Positions 7,443 through 16,311 of a stretch of 31,346 bases of DNA are shown here, piece by piece (the first letter of the stretch is position 1; each line of letters begins with the position of its first letter). This DNA is from a virus. The translations under genes were made by a program, and so were the position numbers. Where the stretch lies: positions 1-31,346 of the IMG/VR virus record IMGVR_UViG_3300035661_000237. The stretch is one strand, 5' to 3'. The notes under the pieces were generated by a model that was not told the DNA's origin, searched no databases, and saw only the letters and a program-made list of their open reading frames with translations.

Positions 7443-8114
7443 ATGCCTTTTATTTCAACAGAAGAAGTTTTTTACTGTAAGAATATCCCTCAACAGGTAT
7501 CAGCTAAATGCAGTCAACATGCAATTGTTGAAGGGTACGCCGGAAAAGCCAACGGAGCAGGAACAGCACAGGTTAATACCGCTACTGTTGTTGGAACTGT
7601 TGTTAATGCCGGAAATGCGACCGTTACTGTAACATTAGCTAACCCCTACAATGGATTATTCATTTCTCCAAAAGTTTACCAAGTTCCTGTTGCCGCCGCA
7701 GATACCGCAACTCAAGTTGCGGGTAAAATTGCCGCAGTATTACAGGCTGATGCTACCATAACTGCATTGTTTACAGTTACCACTTCAACTAATACCGTTG
7801 TTCTAACTTGTGTTGCCCCATTTAGAGCTAATGATACAACGTTAAACATTGCTATAGCCAATGGAACATGCACAGGATTAACAGCCGCACCAACTTCCGT
7901 TAATACAACTCCTGGTGTGTCTGCTGGAGTTCAAGTGTTAGTAAACAAAATTAGTTCTCTGATAGCTGTACTAGCTTTTGTAACTGCTACTGGCGCACCC
8001 GCCACTAAGACATTGTTAGCCCTTACAACTGATTATACCATAGGAGCAGATAATCAAACTATCACCTATGTTACAAATCAGTCGGCTAATACCCTATTTT
8101 TCATCTATAAATAA
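7443..8114 (+). CDS. Beta-rich structural protein, probably capsid decoration or head fibre
   Basis: 223 residues, very rich in Thr, Ala and Val. Residues ~40-150 form a beta-sandwich-like repeat (A-T-V-V-G-T-V-V-N-A-G-N-A-T-V-T-V-T, then A-D-T-A-T-Q-V-A-G-K-I-A-A-V-L) that recurs in structural proteins of many Firmicute phages. The end (L-L-A-L-T-T-D-Y-T-I) also looks beta-rich. Its AAGGAG site overlaps the capsid stop codon and a strong terminator follows, so it is the last gene of the capsid transcription unit. Decoration or head-fibre role is inferred from position. Confidence 0.65.
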   Translation: MPFISTEEVFYCKNIPQQVSAKCSQHAIVEGYAGKANGAGTAQVNTATVVGTVVNAGNATVTVTLANPYNGLFISPKVYQVPVAAADTATQVAGKIAAVLQADATITALFTVTTSTNTVVLTCVAPFRANDTTLNIAIANGTCTGLTAAPTSVNTTPGVSAGVQVLVNKISSLIAVLAFVTATGAPATKTLLALTTDYTIGADNQTITYVTNQSANTLFFIYK

Positions 8115-8123
8115 TTAACCTAG

Positions 8124-8159
8124 AAGGTTGAAGGTAATCTTTTTGCCTTCAACCTTTTT
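8124..8159 (+). terminator. Rho-independent terminator after the capsid genes
   Basis: A perfect 11-bp stem (AAGGTTGAAGG 8124-8134, CCTTCAACCTT 8146-8156) with an 11-nt loop ends in a short T-run. I see no clear promoter between it and the next gene, so it may act as a partial terminator that lowers connector-gene output relative to capsid. Confidence 0.85.
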
Positions 8160-8184
8160 AACAATATTAGGAGGATAAAAACAA

Positions 8185-8439
8185 ATGGCGAAAAATGATA
8201 GCGTTCAAATTAATTTAGAAGAGGTAAAAGTAGAAAACGCGGAAATTAAGAGCGAGGAAAGTGTAATTGAGATAGATGATTCCTCAGTCAAAGATAAGAA
8301 AGTTAAAGTCAGAATTGCACAGGATTCTACTTTCTATCATGGAGATAGGTGGTATGAACTTAAAAAAGATGAAACTTTAACTGTAACGCAAGGATTAAAA
8401 GAATGGTTACAGTCTATGGGACTGTTAAGTGTTCTATAA
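8185..8439 (+). CDS. Small acidic head protein of unknown function
   Basis: 84 residues after AGGAGGATAAAAA. The N-terminal half is acidic and probably disordered (E-E-V-K-V-E-N-A-E-I-K-S-E-E). The second half (K-V-K-V-R-I-A to K-E-W-L-Q-S-M-G-L-L) looks like a compact beta-beta-alpha domain of the kind often found just after capsid genes. No firm family. Position suggests a head or connector accessory. Confidence 0.7.
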   Translation: MAKNDSVQINLEEVKVENAEIKSEESVIEIDDSSVKDKKVKVRIAQDSTFYHGDRWYELKKDETLTVTQGLKEWLQSMGLLSVL

Positions 8440-8460
8440 ACCAAGAGGGTGTGATTAACC

Positions 8461-9189
8461 TTGGCGGATATTAGTTCATTAGCCGCTTATATAGCCAATA
8501 GTATAAATACGCCTTTGTTAGCTTCTGACCCTTGTTATATGCAAGTTATTGATGACCTGCCTACTATTGTAGGACAGACATGTAAGGAACTTGAATATAC
8601 CGTATTATCTCTTCCTCCTGAGTATGAGGCATTGTTAATATTGTTAGCTAAGAAAGAAGTCTACTGGCGATTAGCTACTTCTGTAGCGGCAGATTTAGAC
8701 TTAGAAACTGAATTTACTAAGATAATTAAGACAAAGAGATTTGACCATTATTTTAAACTCATTACTCTCGCTCAAACGGAAATTGATAAACTTCAACAGC
8801 CCGTTAAAATTAGAGAAGTAACGGTGCGTTCCAGAGATTATACTATGAGAAATCACCAACTAGCACAACAACAGGTAAATATAGGAGTAACCGTTTCTGG
8901 AATTACTTCTTCTACGGCCAATCTCGATTGGCTACCTTTTGATCTATCTTTAGGGACTTTTGGATACTATAAATTGCTAGTAAGCACTTCCCCTATTTAT
9001 GACCCCTACAATGACCCTGTGTTGACTGAGAACGACCCTAGTGTTGTTCTTAATATTCAACTAACAGATATGCGCCGTTTGCAGTACAGAGTCACTGGAC
9101 TAACAACCAACAAATTGTACTACGTGACCTTCGTATACTGTGGGTATAATATCAACACTTATTCTACTGCGAATTTTACTACTTTATAA
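8461..9189 (+). CDS. Head-tail connector (adaptor) with C-terminal fibronectin-III-like domain
   Basis: 242 residues starting at TTG 8461, with GAGGGTG upstream. The N-terminal ~130 residues are helical (P-P-E-Y-E-A-L-L-I-L-L-A-K-K-E-V-Y-W-R-L), like gp15/gp6-type adaptors that sit under the portal. Residues ~140-242 have the beta-strand rhythm of a fibronectin-III domain, with T-G-L-T-T-N-K-L-Y-Y-V-T-F-V near the end. The extra domain would be exposed on the neck and might bind sugars weakly. The adaptor call rests mainly on position and helicity. Confidence 0.6.
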   Translation: MADISSLAAYIANSINTPLLASDPCYMQVIDDLPTIVGQTCKELEYTVLSLPPEYEALLILLAKKEVYWRLATSVAADLDLETEFTKIIKTKRFDHYFKLITLAQTEIDKLQQPVKIREVTVRSRDYTMRNHQLAQQQVNIGVTVSGITSSTANLDWLPFDLSLGTFGYYKLLVSTSPIYDPYNDPVLTENDPSVVLNIQLTDMRRLQYRVTGLTTNKLYYVTFVYCGYNINTYSTANFTTL

Positions 9190-9201
9190 GGAGTTGGGTA
9201 T

Positions 9202-9648
9202 ATGCAATTGCAAACACTCTCACAAGCAGAAATAAGTTCAATCACTGATGGAATTTCTTCTGTTTTTGCTATGTCCAATTCTATGAAGTATATTCCTTTA
9301 GCTAGTAGAACACCGGAATTAAACAGGTATGGAGAATCAACATTCACTTATAATGAATATGCGGCGTTTCCCGTTTATGGATGTTTAGAATTACAACAAA
9401 ACTTGACTCCCGACTTAGATAGAAATGACACTAAATCCAGCAAAAGAGTAGAAGCTATTCTTAAACTAGTTGTGAGGGACGTTGTATTAAGTGGGTACGA
9501 AGTTGTTATGGGTGATGCTGTGGATATTATCAATGAGTACGGAAACTGGATTAGATGGGTTATATTTGGAGAACAGTCCAGAGTTGAGCTTCCTGGTATT
9601 ATAGCGAGATACTCTATAGTTCGTGCTGATACTTTGAGTTGTGGGTGA
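9202..9648 (+). CDS. Putative head closure / neck protein
   Basis: 148 residues after AAGGAGTTGGG, 12 bp downstream of the connector. Alternating polar and hydrophobic residues (E-A-I-L-K-L-V-V-R-D-V-V-L) and the length fit a small beta-barrel head-closure (stopper) protein, and the gene sits where that gene normally lies. No motif proves it. Overlap with the next reading frame is possible depending on the start chosen there. Confidence 0.5.
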   Translation: MQLQTLSQAEISSITDGISSVFAMSNSMKYIPLASRTPELNRYGESTFTYNEYAAFPVYGCLELQQNLTPDLDRNDTKSSKRVEAILKLVVRDVVLSGYEVVMGDAVDIINEYGNWIRWVIFGEQSRVELPGIIARYSIVRADTLSCG

Positions 9649-9652
9649 TATT

Positions 9653-10057
9653 ATGGCGGGAATAGAATCTTTAATGAATAATATTCGTGATGCCGTAGAT
9701 GCCGAACTAGAAAGATGTGCCACCGATTTATTAGCTAAGGCAGTAGAACTTGCCCCTAAGGAAACTGGAACATTAAGAAGTTCGGGATTCGTTCGACCCA
9801 ACCACGTTAGTTTAAGCCACAGACGTTTTGATGTGGTTTTTAATACCAACATTATTACCGGAGGAAATTTTAACTACGCTATAATTCAGCATGAAAAGCA
9901 ATTTCCGCATAAAGAAGGTCAATGGAAGTTTTTAGAAACGCCTTACAAGGCTTATAAGGATGATTATAGAGGAGAGGTAGTCAGCGTATTAACTCCTATA
10001 GTAAGTAAAGGAACCGCAGTAATTTTAGATGAAACAGTTAGATTCCAAGGGAGGTAG
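9653..10057 (+). CDS. HK97 gp10-like neck / tail completion protein
   Basis: 134 residues from ATG 9653, which has GGGTGAT close upstream; a GTG at 9641 would add four residues and overlap the previous gene. The sequence has the family pattern of an N-terminal helix (A-K-A-V-E-L-A-P-K-E-T-G-T-L-R-S-S) followed by strands and I-I-Q-H-E, as in the HK97 gp10 family that joins neck and tail. It lies between head closure and tail terminator genes. Confidence 0.72.
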   Translation: MAGIESLMNNIRDAVDAELERCATDLLAKAVELAPKETGTLRSSGFVRPNHVSLSHRRFDVVFNTNIITGGNFNYAIIQHEKQFPHKEGQWKFLETPYKAYKDDYRGEVVSVLTPIVSKGTAVILDETVRFQGR

Positions 10058-10062
10058 TAATA

Positions 10063-10449
10063 TTGGTATTTGATGATTTAGGAGAATATCTTCAACAATA
10101 TGGAGTAGGAATTTTGGGTAAAGATATTATCATAGGTTCAATAAGAAAAGACATTGATAACCTTGTTGTTATTACTCCTACTGGTGGCTATACTCAATCT
10201 CAGAGGATAAAAGATATAAAACCCACTTTTCAAATTTACGTAAGAGATGTATCATTTATAGGTGGATATACAAAAATAAATGCTATTTTTAACTTACTTG
10301 ACCGCGGAGATAAGGAATTAATTGTTTCCCCTAGAGGAAGAAGTATGCTTATAAAAGCCATGCAACCCCCTATTCACTTAGGTAAAGACGAAGCTAACAG
10401 AGATGAGTTCGTCTTTAATATCCGAATTATTACGGATAGAGATTATTAA
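10063..10449 (+). CDS. Tail terminator-like protein
   Basis: 128 residues, TTG start at 10063 with a strong AAGGGAGGT site. It begins D-D-L-G-E-Y-L-Q-Q-Y-G-V and contains P-T-F-Q-I-Y-V-R-D and Y-T-K-I-N-A-I-F-N-L-L-D, similar in layout to the small 'minor capsid/tail terminator' proteins of Firmicute phages that cap the tail tube at the head side. Identification is by size, layout and order. Confidence 0.65.
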   Translation: MVFDDLGEYLQQYGVGILGKDIIIGSIRKDIDNLVVITPTGGYTQSQRIKDIKPTFQIYVRDVSFIGGYTKINAIFNLLDRGDKELIVSPRGRSMLIKAMQPPIHLGKDEANRDEFVFNIRIITDRDY

Positions 10450-10464
10450 AAGGAGGATAAATAA

Positions 10465-10794
10465 ATGGCACTTTTAACAGTCCAAACTCTAAACTATAAT
10501 GGAAGTTTGCTGGGAGCCACCGCAGTAAGTGCTTCTGATACCTTCGCCAATGATGGTCATACTGTTATACAAGTAATTAATGGTGGAGCATCTTCAGACA
10601 CCGTTACTATTGTTTCCGCAGTACCTTGTAACCAAGGTGTTAACCATCCAATTACTGTGACTGTTGCTAGTGGAACAACTCAGCTTATTGGGCCGTTCCC
10701 AACCAACCGTTTCAATGACGCGAACAACCTTGTTACAGTTACCCATAGTTATACAACTTCGGTTACTTGTTCAGTATACCGCGTAAACTATTAA
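10465..10794 (+). CDS. Small beta-sandwich virion protein
   Basis: 109 residues after AAAAGGAGGATAA. Almost all beta: T-V-I-Q-V-I-N-G, then T-V-T-I-V-S, I-T-V-T-V-A-S-G, I-G-P-F-P and V-T-V-T-H-S-Y. The pattern with a central V-x-N-G and I-G-P-F-P is a recurrent Ig-like fold of phage decoration proteins. It lies between the tail terminator and tail tube genes, so it could decorate either head or tail. Confidence 0.65.
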   Translation: MALLTVQTLNYNGSLLGATAVSASDTFANDGHTVIQVINGGASSDTVTIVSAVPCNQGVNHPITVTVASGTTQLIGPFPTNRFNDANNLVTVTHSYTTSVTCSVYRVNY

Positions 10795-10814
10795 TTTATA
10801 AGGAGGAATTTTAA

Positions 10815-11384
10815 ATGGCATTAGCTGGAATTAATAATATCAGATTAATTGAACTTTCAGACACAAAGATTTCCAAGTTGTTAACTGATACCACAGGCTC
10901 ACCCACTTACGGAACTTCTGTTGACTTAGCCGCTATTACTAAACTTCAGGTTGCACCTAAAACTGAAACTAAGAAGTTACACGGAGATAGTGTTCTACTT
11001 GACGTTTATCAAAGAACGTTAGAAGTTGAAGTAGAGGTCGAGTTCGGTGAGTTCGTAATGGACGCTTATCCAATATTCTGCGGAGGGTCTTATGGTACAA
11101 CCGGTACTAGCCCTAACCAAATAGTTCGTTATAGCCTAGTATCAACCAACACCGCTCCCCCCTATTGGAAAATAGAAGGAAGATGGACATATACCGGAAT
11201 TGATAACGCAGACGCTCATGTTATTCTATATAAGGTTAAAGCAACCGACTTGCCTGCTGTAGAAATTAATGACGCTAGTGGAAACTTTGGAGTTATGAAA
11301 GTTAAGGGATTAGCCGTTCCTTGCGTATCAAATAACTCATGGTTCGACATTGTTATCAATGAAACTGCAACTGCTATATCCTAA
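10815..11384 (+). CDS. Major tail tube protein
   Basis: 189 residues, preceded by AAGGAGGAA. Features of tube proteins of Firmicute siphophages are an early T-K-L-Q-V-A-P-K-T-E-T-K-K-L-H-G-D, a strand V-E-V-E-V-E-F-G-E, and a late L-A-V-P-C-V segment after Y-K-V-K-A. It is followed by a terminator, so the gene can be transcribed to high level from upstream. It assembles as hexameric rings around the tape measure. Confidence 0.82.
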   Translation: MALAGINNIRLIELSDTKISKLLTDTTGSPTYGTSVDLAAITKLQVAPKTETKKLHGDSVLLDVYQRTLEVEVEVEFGEFVMDAYPIFCGGSYGTTGTSPNQIVRYSLVSTNTAPPYWKIEGRWTYTGIDNADAHVILYKVKATDLPAVEINDASGNFGVMKVKGLAVPCVSNNSWFDIVINETATAIS

Positions 11385-11388
11385 TAAT

Positions 11389-11418
11389 AAGGGCGGAATA
11401 TTCCGCCCTTATTTTTTT
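11389..11418 (+). terminator. Strong terminator after the tail tube gene
   Basis: A perfect palindrome of 22 bp (arms AAGGGCGGAAT and ATTCCGCCCTT, 11389-11410) is followed by a run of seven T. It starts 4 bp after the tail tube stop codon. Confidence 0.93.
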
Positions 11419-11419
11419 G

Positions 11420-11448
11420 TTGCAATTTGCGCAAAAGTATGGTATTAT
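11420..11448 (+). promoter_or_regulatory. Promoter for the tail assembly / tape measure operon
   Basis: TTGCAA (11420-11425), a 17-bp spacer, and an extended -10 TGGTATTAT (11440-11448). It begins right after the T-run of the terminator and precedes the assembly chaperone gene by about 40 bp. Confidence 0.6.
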
Positions 11449-11486
11449 TAAAAGTGATTATAAAATATATTGGAGGTAATTTATTA

Positions 11487-11828
11487 ATGGCAAGTAAGGA
11501 ACTGCGTAAAATCAGAGCAGAAAAAGTGACTATCACTTTAGATAAAGTTAGAACTATAGTATATGATTTAAACGCTTTTGCGGAGTTGGAAGAACAGTTT
11601 GGTACTATTGAAGAAGCTATGAGATTGTTAGAAGCAGGGAAATTGAAAGCAGTTATTGCTATTCTTTGGGCGGGATTAGTCCATGAAGATGAAACTTTGA
11701 CTCCTAAGAAAGTAGGCAGTCTTGTAGGAATTAACGATATTGAGATGATTGCCGATGCTTTATCAAAAGCTATTTCTTCTGCTTTACCAGAATCTAAAGA
11801 GGTTACTGGGGATGAAGGGGGAAACTAA
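11487..11828 (+). CDS. Tail assembly chaperone, short form
   Basis: 113 residues from ATG 11487, which has TTGGAGGT upstream; an in-frame ATG at 11427 lies inside the promoter region and is rejected. The fold pattern is a small N-terminal beta part (K-V-T-I-T-L-D) and helices (A-E-L-E-E-Q-F-G-T-I-E-E-A, W-A-G-L-V-H-E-D), as in gpG-type chaperones. These bind the tape measure protein and are absent from the finished virion. The gene ends in a slippery sequence that gives a longer -1 frameshift product. Confidence 0.85.
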   Translation: MASKELRKIRAEKVTITLDKVRTIVYDLNAFAELEEQFGTIEEAMRLLEAGKLKAVIAILWAGLVHEDETLTPKKVGSLVGINDIEMIADALSKAISSALPESKEVTGDEGGN

Positions 11829-11854
11829 ATTCCCCCGATAGAGAAAACGGGGGA
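11817..11854 (+). promoter_or_regulatory. Programmed -1 ribosomal frameshift signal
   Basis: Heptamer GGGAAAC (11819-11825) in the correct register (G GGA AAC in the chaperone frame), the stop TAA right after it, a 5-nt spacer, then a perfect 7-bp hairpin (TCCCCCG 11831-11837, CGGGGGA 11848-11854). An alternative 7-bp hairpin pairs GGGGGAA (11817-11823) with TTCCCCC (11830-11836); it competes for the same C-tract. Confidence 0.92.
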
Positions 11855-12073
11855 TGGGATTGGCCTAATTTATATTATATAGGCACAGTAGTCCTATGTA
11901 TGGAGGAGCGCGAGTTCTGGAAAACGATTCCGCGCAAATTATTCGCGCTATTAGAAGTTCATAATAACTTGAACACAGCAAATCCAGAGGACGCAGAACA
12001 GGCGGAACTGCCCTCTAAAACAATACGGAAGTTAACGTTAGAAGAAGCATTGGCATGGGCAGGAAAAAGCTAA
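11825..12073 (+). CDS. Tail assembly chaperone, -1 frameshift extension (gpGT-like)
   Basis: This 82-residue reading frame has no start codon of its own and is entered by the -1 shift at 11819-11825, giving a fusion of about 195 residues (11487-11825 joined to 11825-12073). It contains W-D-W-P-N-L-Y-Y-I-G, then C-M-E-E-R-E-F-W-K-T-I-P-R-K-L-F-A-L-L, and ends T-L-E-E-A-L-A-W-A-G-K-S. The W-D-W-x-x-L-Y and E-F-W-x-x-x-P-R-K motifs are those of T-domains in Firmicute phage chaperones. The T-domain recruits tube subunits to the tape-measure complex. The tape measure gene starts 41 bp later. Confidence 0.88.
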   Translation, partial: LNSPDRENGGWDWPNLYYIGTVVLCMEEREFWKTIPRKLFALLEVHNNLNTANPEDAEQAELPSKTIRKLTLEEALAWAGKS

Positions 12074-12113
12074 TCTTCTTCCTTTTCTATTATGATTAAA
12101 AGGTGGTGAGTAT

Positions 12114-15100
12114 ATGCCCAGTGTAGACAATGGAGAGTTACTTGTTAGTTTAAATGCCGACATAAGTGGTCTTAAAAGTGCATTAAAAGATGCTACAGAA
12201 ATGCTTAAAAATATGCAAAGTTCTATGGACAACTTAGAGTCCGGCGTTAAGAAAAATGCCTCCAATATGGGCAGTAGTTTTGACCAAATTGCGCTAGAAG
12301 TAAAGACAATGAAAGGCACAATTGAAGAATCTGCATTAGAGTCTATGTACGTTATGGATAGACTTCAAGGGTCAATACAAAAAGGAGCAAAACTTACTAC
12401 TCTTGGGGATTTAGGAAAGTATATTAGGAACGTAAACAGTAACATTACTACTAGCACCACACAACTTGATAAATCACTAAATGCTATGATGTCGCAACAA
12501 GAAAGACATCTTAAATTATTTGCTGAGGGTATGCATAAACTAGGAAGTAATATGGATGAATCTTTTAGAAGAGGTTCAACTAACCTTCGTCAAATTCCTA
12601 GATTATTAGACGAAAACCGTAATCATACTAACTCTTGGATGGAGTCATTTAAGCAATTTGCAATACACACATATATTATTCGCTCATTCTTAGAATTTGC
12701 GGCAAGAGAAGTTGCAGAAATATTTACCCCAGGAATACAGTTTGCTCGTCAAATGGAAACTGAGATGTACGGAATTGCTGCCGTTATTACCTCTACCTTT
12801 CAAAAAGATGGTCAGGAAATACCGTTTGTTAATTCTATAAAAATGGCTAATCAAATTCTGTTCGACATGAAACAGATGGCGATTACATCTCATTCTACAG
12901 TTCAAGAATTAATGTTATCATTCCAAGAATCTCTTGCTCCTGCCGCTAAATTAGGAATGACTATTAAGGAAACTGAACAGTTTACTTTAATGGCTGTTGA
13001 AGCAGGAAAGACTTTAGGTATGCAACAGGCTCAGTTAGCCAGAGAAGTAAGAAGCGTTCTTATGGGAGGAGCTACTGGTACTGGAGAAAGAAGCATGTTA
13101 GCTGCTGCATTAAATATTAGTGCTAAAGACATTCAAGCTGCTAAAGACAAAGTTGGCGGAGTTTATAAATATTTAGTAGATAAGATGAAGGGTTATCAAA
13201 TAGCCACACAAGAATCCGCAAACAGCCTGCTTGGAATCTGGAGTAACTTCTTAGACGGACTACAGCAGACACAAGCCGCAGGATTCGCAGGACTGTACCA
13301 ATATATCAAAAATGAAGGGTCAGAGTTAGATAACCTGTTCTTCAAATTAAAACGTTATAAAGAAGATGTAAAAGATGATAAAGGCAATGTTACTCATAAA
13401 AAGGGCGAGATTGAAAATTATGAAGGATTAAATGAAAACATTATTGCTGTTTGGAAACAGGCGGCAGAAGTTGCAGTAAATGTGTGGGAAAGACTTAAAG
13501 CTAATGTAATTGCATTACTTCCTGTTCTTAAAGGATTATGGGATGCTTTTTCTTCTGGAATAAAACTTCTTTGGGATACCGGAGCCACTATTGGAAAGGT
13601 ATTTAGTCCTGCGATAGCAGTAAGTATTAAAGGAATTGCTTTAACTTTAGAAGGATTAGCTAGAGTATTTCAATTATTAGATAATTACTTAGCTATTGCC
13701 ACCGGACTTTCTATATTGTTCTTCTCTGTATGGGCCGCTACTAAAATAACAGACATAGTTAGTGCTTTTACGTCTTTTTTAAGTAACTTAAAAGCCGCTA
13801 TTGTTATCATAAGAAGTGCTACTGCGGCTCAAGCGGCGTATTTACTTGTTCAAGATGTAGTTAAGTTATCAACGTTGGAAACAGCCGCCGCTATGTTAGT
13901 TGCCGCTTTACCTTATGCCACTATTATTGCGGCAATATTAGCTACTATTGCAGTTATTTCTCTATTTATCATGAACTCAAAGGATTGCATGAATATAGTA
14001 TCTTCGGCCTTTGATTGGATGAAGCAGAAAGTTTCTAATGCTTTTGATGAATTGGGAATTGCTATTGGAAGAACTTCGCAATTTATTTTAGGATGGTTAG
14101 TGAAAATAGCCAAGGGAATTAATACTTTATTCCGCACTAATATTGATACTTCCGATTGGGAGTCTAATGTTAAAATATGGGAAGATAGTATTAATGGAGC
14201 ATATAAACGTATACACAATAATAATGTTCAAGCCAGTAAGGATGTAGATAAGTTAAAATCATCTTTTATTGGATTAGGAAATTCTATTAAGGATACTTTC
14301 TCTTTTAAAGCATTGGGATTAGGTAGCGGGGATATTACCAATCCTAAAGTAGATTTAAGTGGAATGACTCCTATAAGTGGTAACACTAGTGGAGAAGAAG
14401 GTAAAGGAGCACACTCTGCCGAAAATACCGCTTACAAAGAAGCATTAGAGGAAGAAGAAGATACAGTAAGAGCAAAAATTGCAGTAATAAAAGCGGAAAA
14501 TGATGACTTGGAGAGATTACACAATAAACACTTAATAGATGATGCCGAGTATTATTTTAAATTAGCTGAAAATCAAAGAAAAATTAATGCAATGGAAATG
14601 GGAATGTTGGAGAAACAGAAACTGCTTGCTTTAGAAAAGTATAACTCTACAACAGGAAATGACCATTTAAATGCCAAGAAAGAAATCAATAGAATTGACT
14701 CTGAGTTAATTCAAAAGAATATTGAAGGAACTCAGGCATTAAAGAAAATAACTGATGACTATACTGACGCATTAAAGAACTTGAAGGATGCCACCGATCA
14801 ACTACAAGTTGAATTATTACAGGAACAAGGAAAAACAGGAGAGTCAGAAGCATTAGCTAATAGGCTAAAATATGAAGATAAGATACTAGAAACTACAACT
14901 GCAATAGGAAGTGCTACTGAACATTACCATAACGCTGAAAAGACTATGACAGATGAACAGAAAAAAGACGCGCAAGATAATATTGCCGAACTTCAAAGAA
15001 CGCTTAGCATATATGAACAGCTAAACAATCTAGGAAAAACTAAAGCAAATTATGACGGTTTAATGGCCCAATATCAGCACTTAGAAACTCAAAGAGCCAT

Positions 15101-16310
15101 TCAAACTCAACATATTAAAAACGACACAAACTTATCTGACCGTCAACAGAAAGACCAGATTGTACTGCTAGATAAAAATATTGCGCAACAAGAACGCAGT
15201 ATTCTCGATATGATTAGTAAACTTCCTGGTCTAACTGAGGAATGGAAAGAAAAATTAGCTGAGTGCTACAATAATGTAGGACAATTAAATGTTGAAATTT
15301 CTCAGACTCAACAGGACATGAAAGATGCTTTAACCAGTGGATTTGACGCTTTCTTCCAAGACCTACAAGGTGGTAAGAAGAAGATGAAAGATGCTTTTAA
15401 AGATTTCTTTAAGGCAATTCTTCAAAGCATTGTAAAGAAACTTATTGATAACTTCCTTGACCAACTATTTAAGGGATTGGGGCTTAACGGAAAGAACGAC
15501 ATTGCCAGCAAGTTGAGCGGTAACCAGAAGTCTATGCCGGAACCTAGTAAGTTTTCTGGAGGAATGGGTGGGCAGGGAGCAATGATTACTCAGAAAGTTC
15601 CCACCGCTCAAATGAATCAATTAGCTTCTGCTACTACTAAAGTAACAGCGGGAATTAATAAGATGAACTCTGCTATGCAACCTGCCACAAAAAATGTAAA
15701 AACATTAGGGGCAGATGCTAATAAGAGTGGAAATGAACTTGCTCATAAACTCGCTCCTAACGTTAAAAGTGCGTCAGATTCTTTAAAACAGAATTTAGAT
15801 GGGGCAACTAAAGAAGTTGCCAATATTCAACAAACTACTGTAACAACTGCACTAAACCAATTAGCTATGAATGCAATGAAGGCCGCCGTTACTTTAGCCA
15901 CTTTAGCCGCTTCATCTGGATTAGGAGGATTTGCTAGTGGAGGATATATTGATGGTCCCGGTACCGAAACCTCTGATAGTATTCCTTCAATGCTTTCAAA
16001 AGGAGAGTATGTGCTGAGAGCATCAGCAGTTAAAAAGATAGGTGTAAACAACCTACATGCAATGAATGAAGGAAAAATTCCTGTCGCTAAATTCGCTCGC
16101 GGAGGAAGTGTAGGTGGGCCTTCTACTACAAGTGGTGGAATGTATAGCAACTCTTACAATATATCAATGAATCCAACGTTCCATAGCGTTGACCCCGCTC
16201 AAAATCAGAAGATATTCATGGAACAGTGGCCTAAATTCAAGAGAATGATGCTTGAAAGTATGCAGACGGAACCTTCAACAAGAACAATTATGAGAAGGGC
16301 GGTAATGTAA
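12114..16310 (+). CDS. Tape measure protein
   Basis: 1398 residues after AAAAGGTGGTGAG, the longest gene here, and directly after the chaperone pair. The N-terminus is helical with heptad-like repeats. Hydrophobic stretches at ~523-545 and ~597-620 are candidate membrane segments used in DNA delivery. A charged coiled coil spans roughly 770-1060. The C-terminal part has the classic G-G-F-A-S-G-G-Y-I-D-G-P-G-T and D-S-I-P-S-M-L-S-K-G-E-Y-V-L-R signature (from ~1267) of phage tape measure proteins. It sets tail length; with 0.15 nm per helical residue the tail would be about 200 nm. No peptidase or lysozyme domain is evident. Confidence 0.95.
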   Translation: MPSVDNGELLVSLNADISGLKSALKDATEMLKNMQSSMDNLESGVKKNASNMGSSFDQIALEVKTMKGTIEESALESMYVMDRLQGSIQKGAKLTTLGDLGKYIRNVNSNITTSTTQLDKSLNAMMSQQERHLKLFAEGMHKLGSNMDESFRRGSTNLRQIPRLLDENRNHTNSWMESFKQFAIHTYIIRSFLEFAAREVAEIFTPGIQFARQMETEMYGIAAVITSTFQKDGQEIPFVNSIKMANQILFDMKQMAITSHSTVQELMLSFQESLAPAAKLGMTIKETEQFTLMAVEAGKTLGMQQAQLAREVRSVLMGGATGTGERSMLAAALNISAKDIQAAKDKVGGVYKYLVDKMKGYQIATQESANSLLGIWSNFLDGLQQTQAAGFAGLYQYIKNEGSELDNLFFKLKRYKEDVKDDKGNVTHKKGEIENYEGLNENIIAVWKQAAEVAVNVWERLKANVIALLPVLKGLWDAFSSGIKLLWDTGATIGKVFSPAIAVSIKGIALTLEGLARVFQLLDNYLAIATGLSILFFSVWAATKITDIVSAFTSFLSNLKAAIVIIRSATAAQAAYLLVQDVVKLSTLETAAAMLVAALPYATIIAAILATIAVISLFIMNSKDCMNIVSSAFDWMKQKVSNAFDELGIAIGRTSQFILGWLVKIAKGINTLFRTNIDTSDWESNVKIWEDSINGAYKRIHNNNVQASKDVDKLKSSFIGLGNSIKDTFSFKALGLGSGDITNPKVDLSGMTPISGNTSGEEGKGAHSAENTAYKEALEEEEDTVRAKIAVIKAENDDLERLHNKHLIDDAEYYFKLAENQRKINAMEMGMLEKQKLLALEKYNSTTGNDHLNAKKEINRIDSELIQKNIEGTQALKKITDDYTDALKNLKDATDQLQVELLQEQGKTGESEALANRLKYEDKILETTTAIGSATEHYHNAEKTMTDEQKKDAQDNIAELQRTLSIYEQLNNLGKTKANYDGLMAQYQHLETQRAIQTQHIKNDTNLSDRQQKDQIVLLDKNIAQQERSILDMISKLPGLTEEWKEKLAECYNNVGQLNVEISQTQQDMKDALTSGFDAFFQDLQGGKKKMKDAFKDFFKAILQSIVKKLIDNFLDQLFKGLGLNGKNDIASKLSGNQKSMPEPSKFSGGMGGQGAMITQKVPTAQMNQLASATTKVTAGINKMNSAMQPATKNVKTLGADANKSGNELAHKLAPNVKSASDSLKQNLDGATKEVANIQQTTVTTALNQLAMNAMKAAVTLATLAASSGLGGFASGGYIDGPGTETSDSIPSMLSKGEYVLRASAVKKIGVNNLHAMNEGKIPVAKFARGGSVGGPSTTSGGMYSNSYNISMNPTFHSVDPAQNQKIFMEQWPKFKRMMLESMQTEPSTRTIMRRAVM

Positions 16311-16311
16311 T

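Noticed and set aside
11427-11486. N-terminal extension of the tail assembly chaperone
   Set aside because: This stretch overlaps the predicted promoter; ATG 11487 has a strong ribosome site.
13913-14218. Minus-strand open frames throughout the window
   Set aside because: All lie antisense to well-supported genes, lack ribosome sites and show no recognisable motif; every supported gene is on the plus strand.
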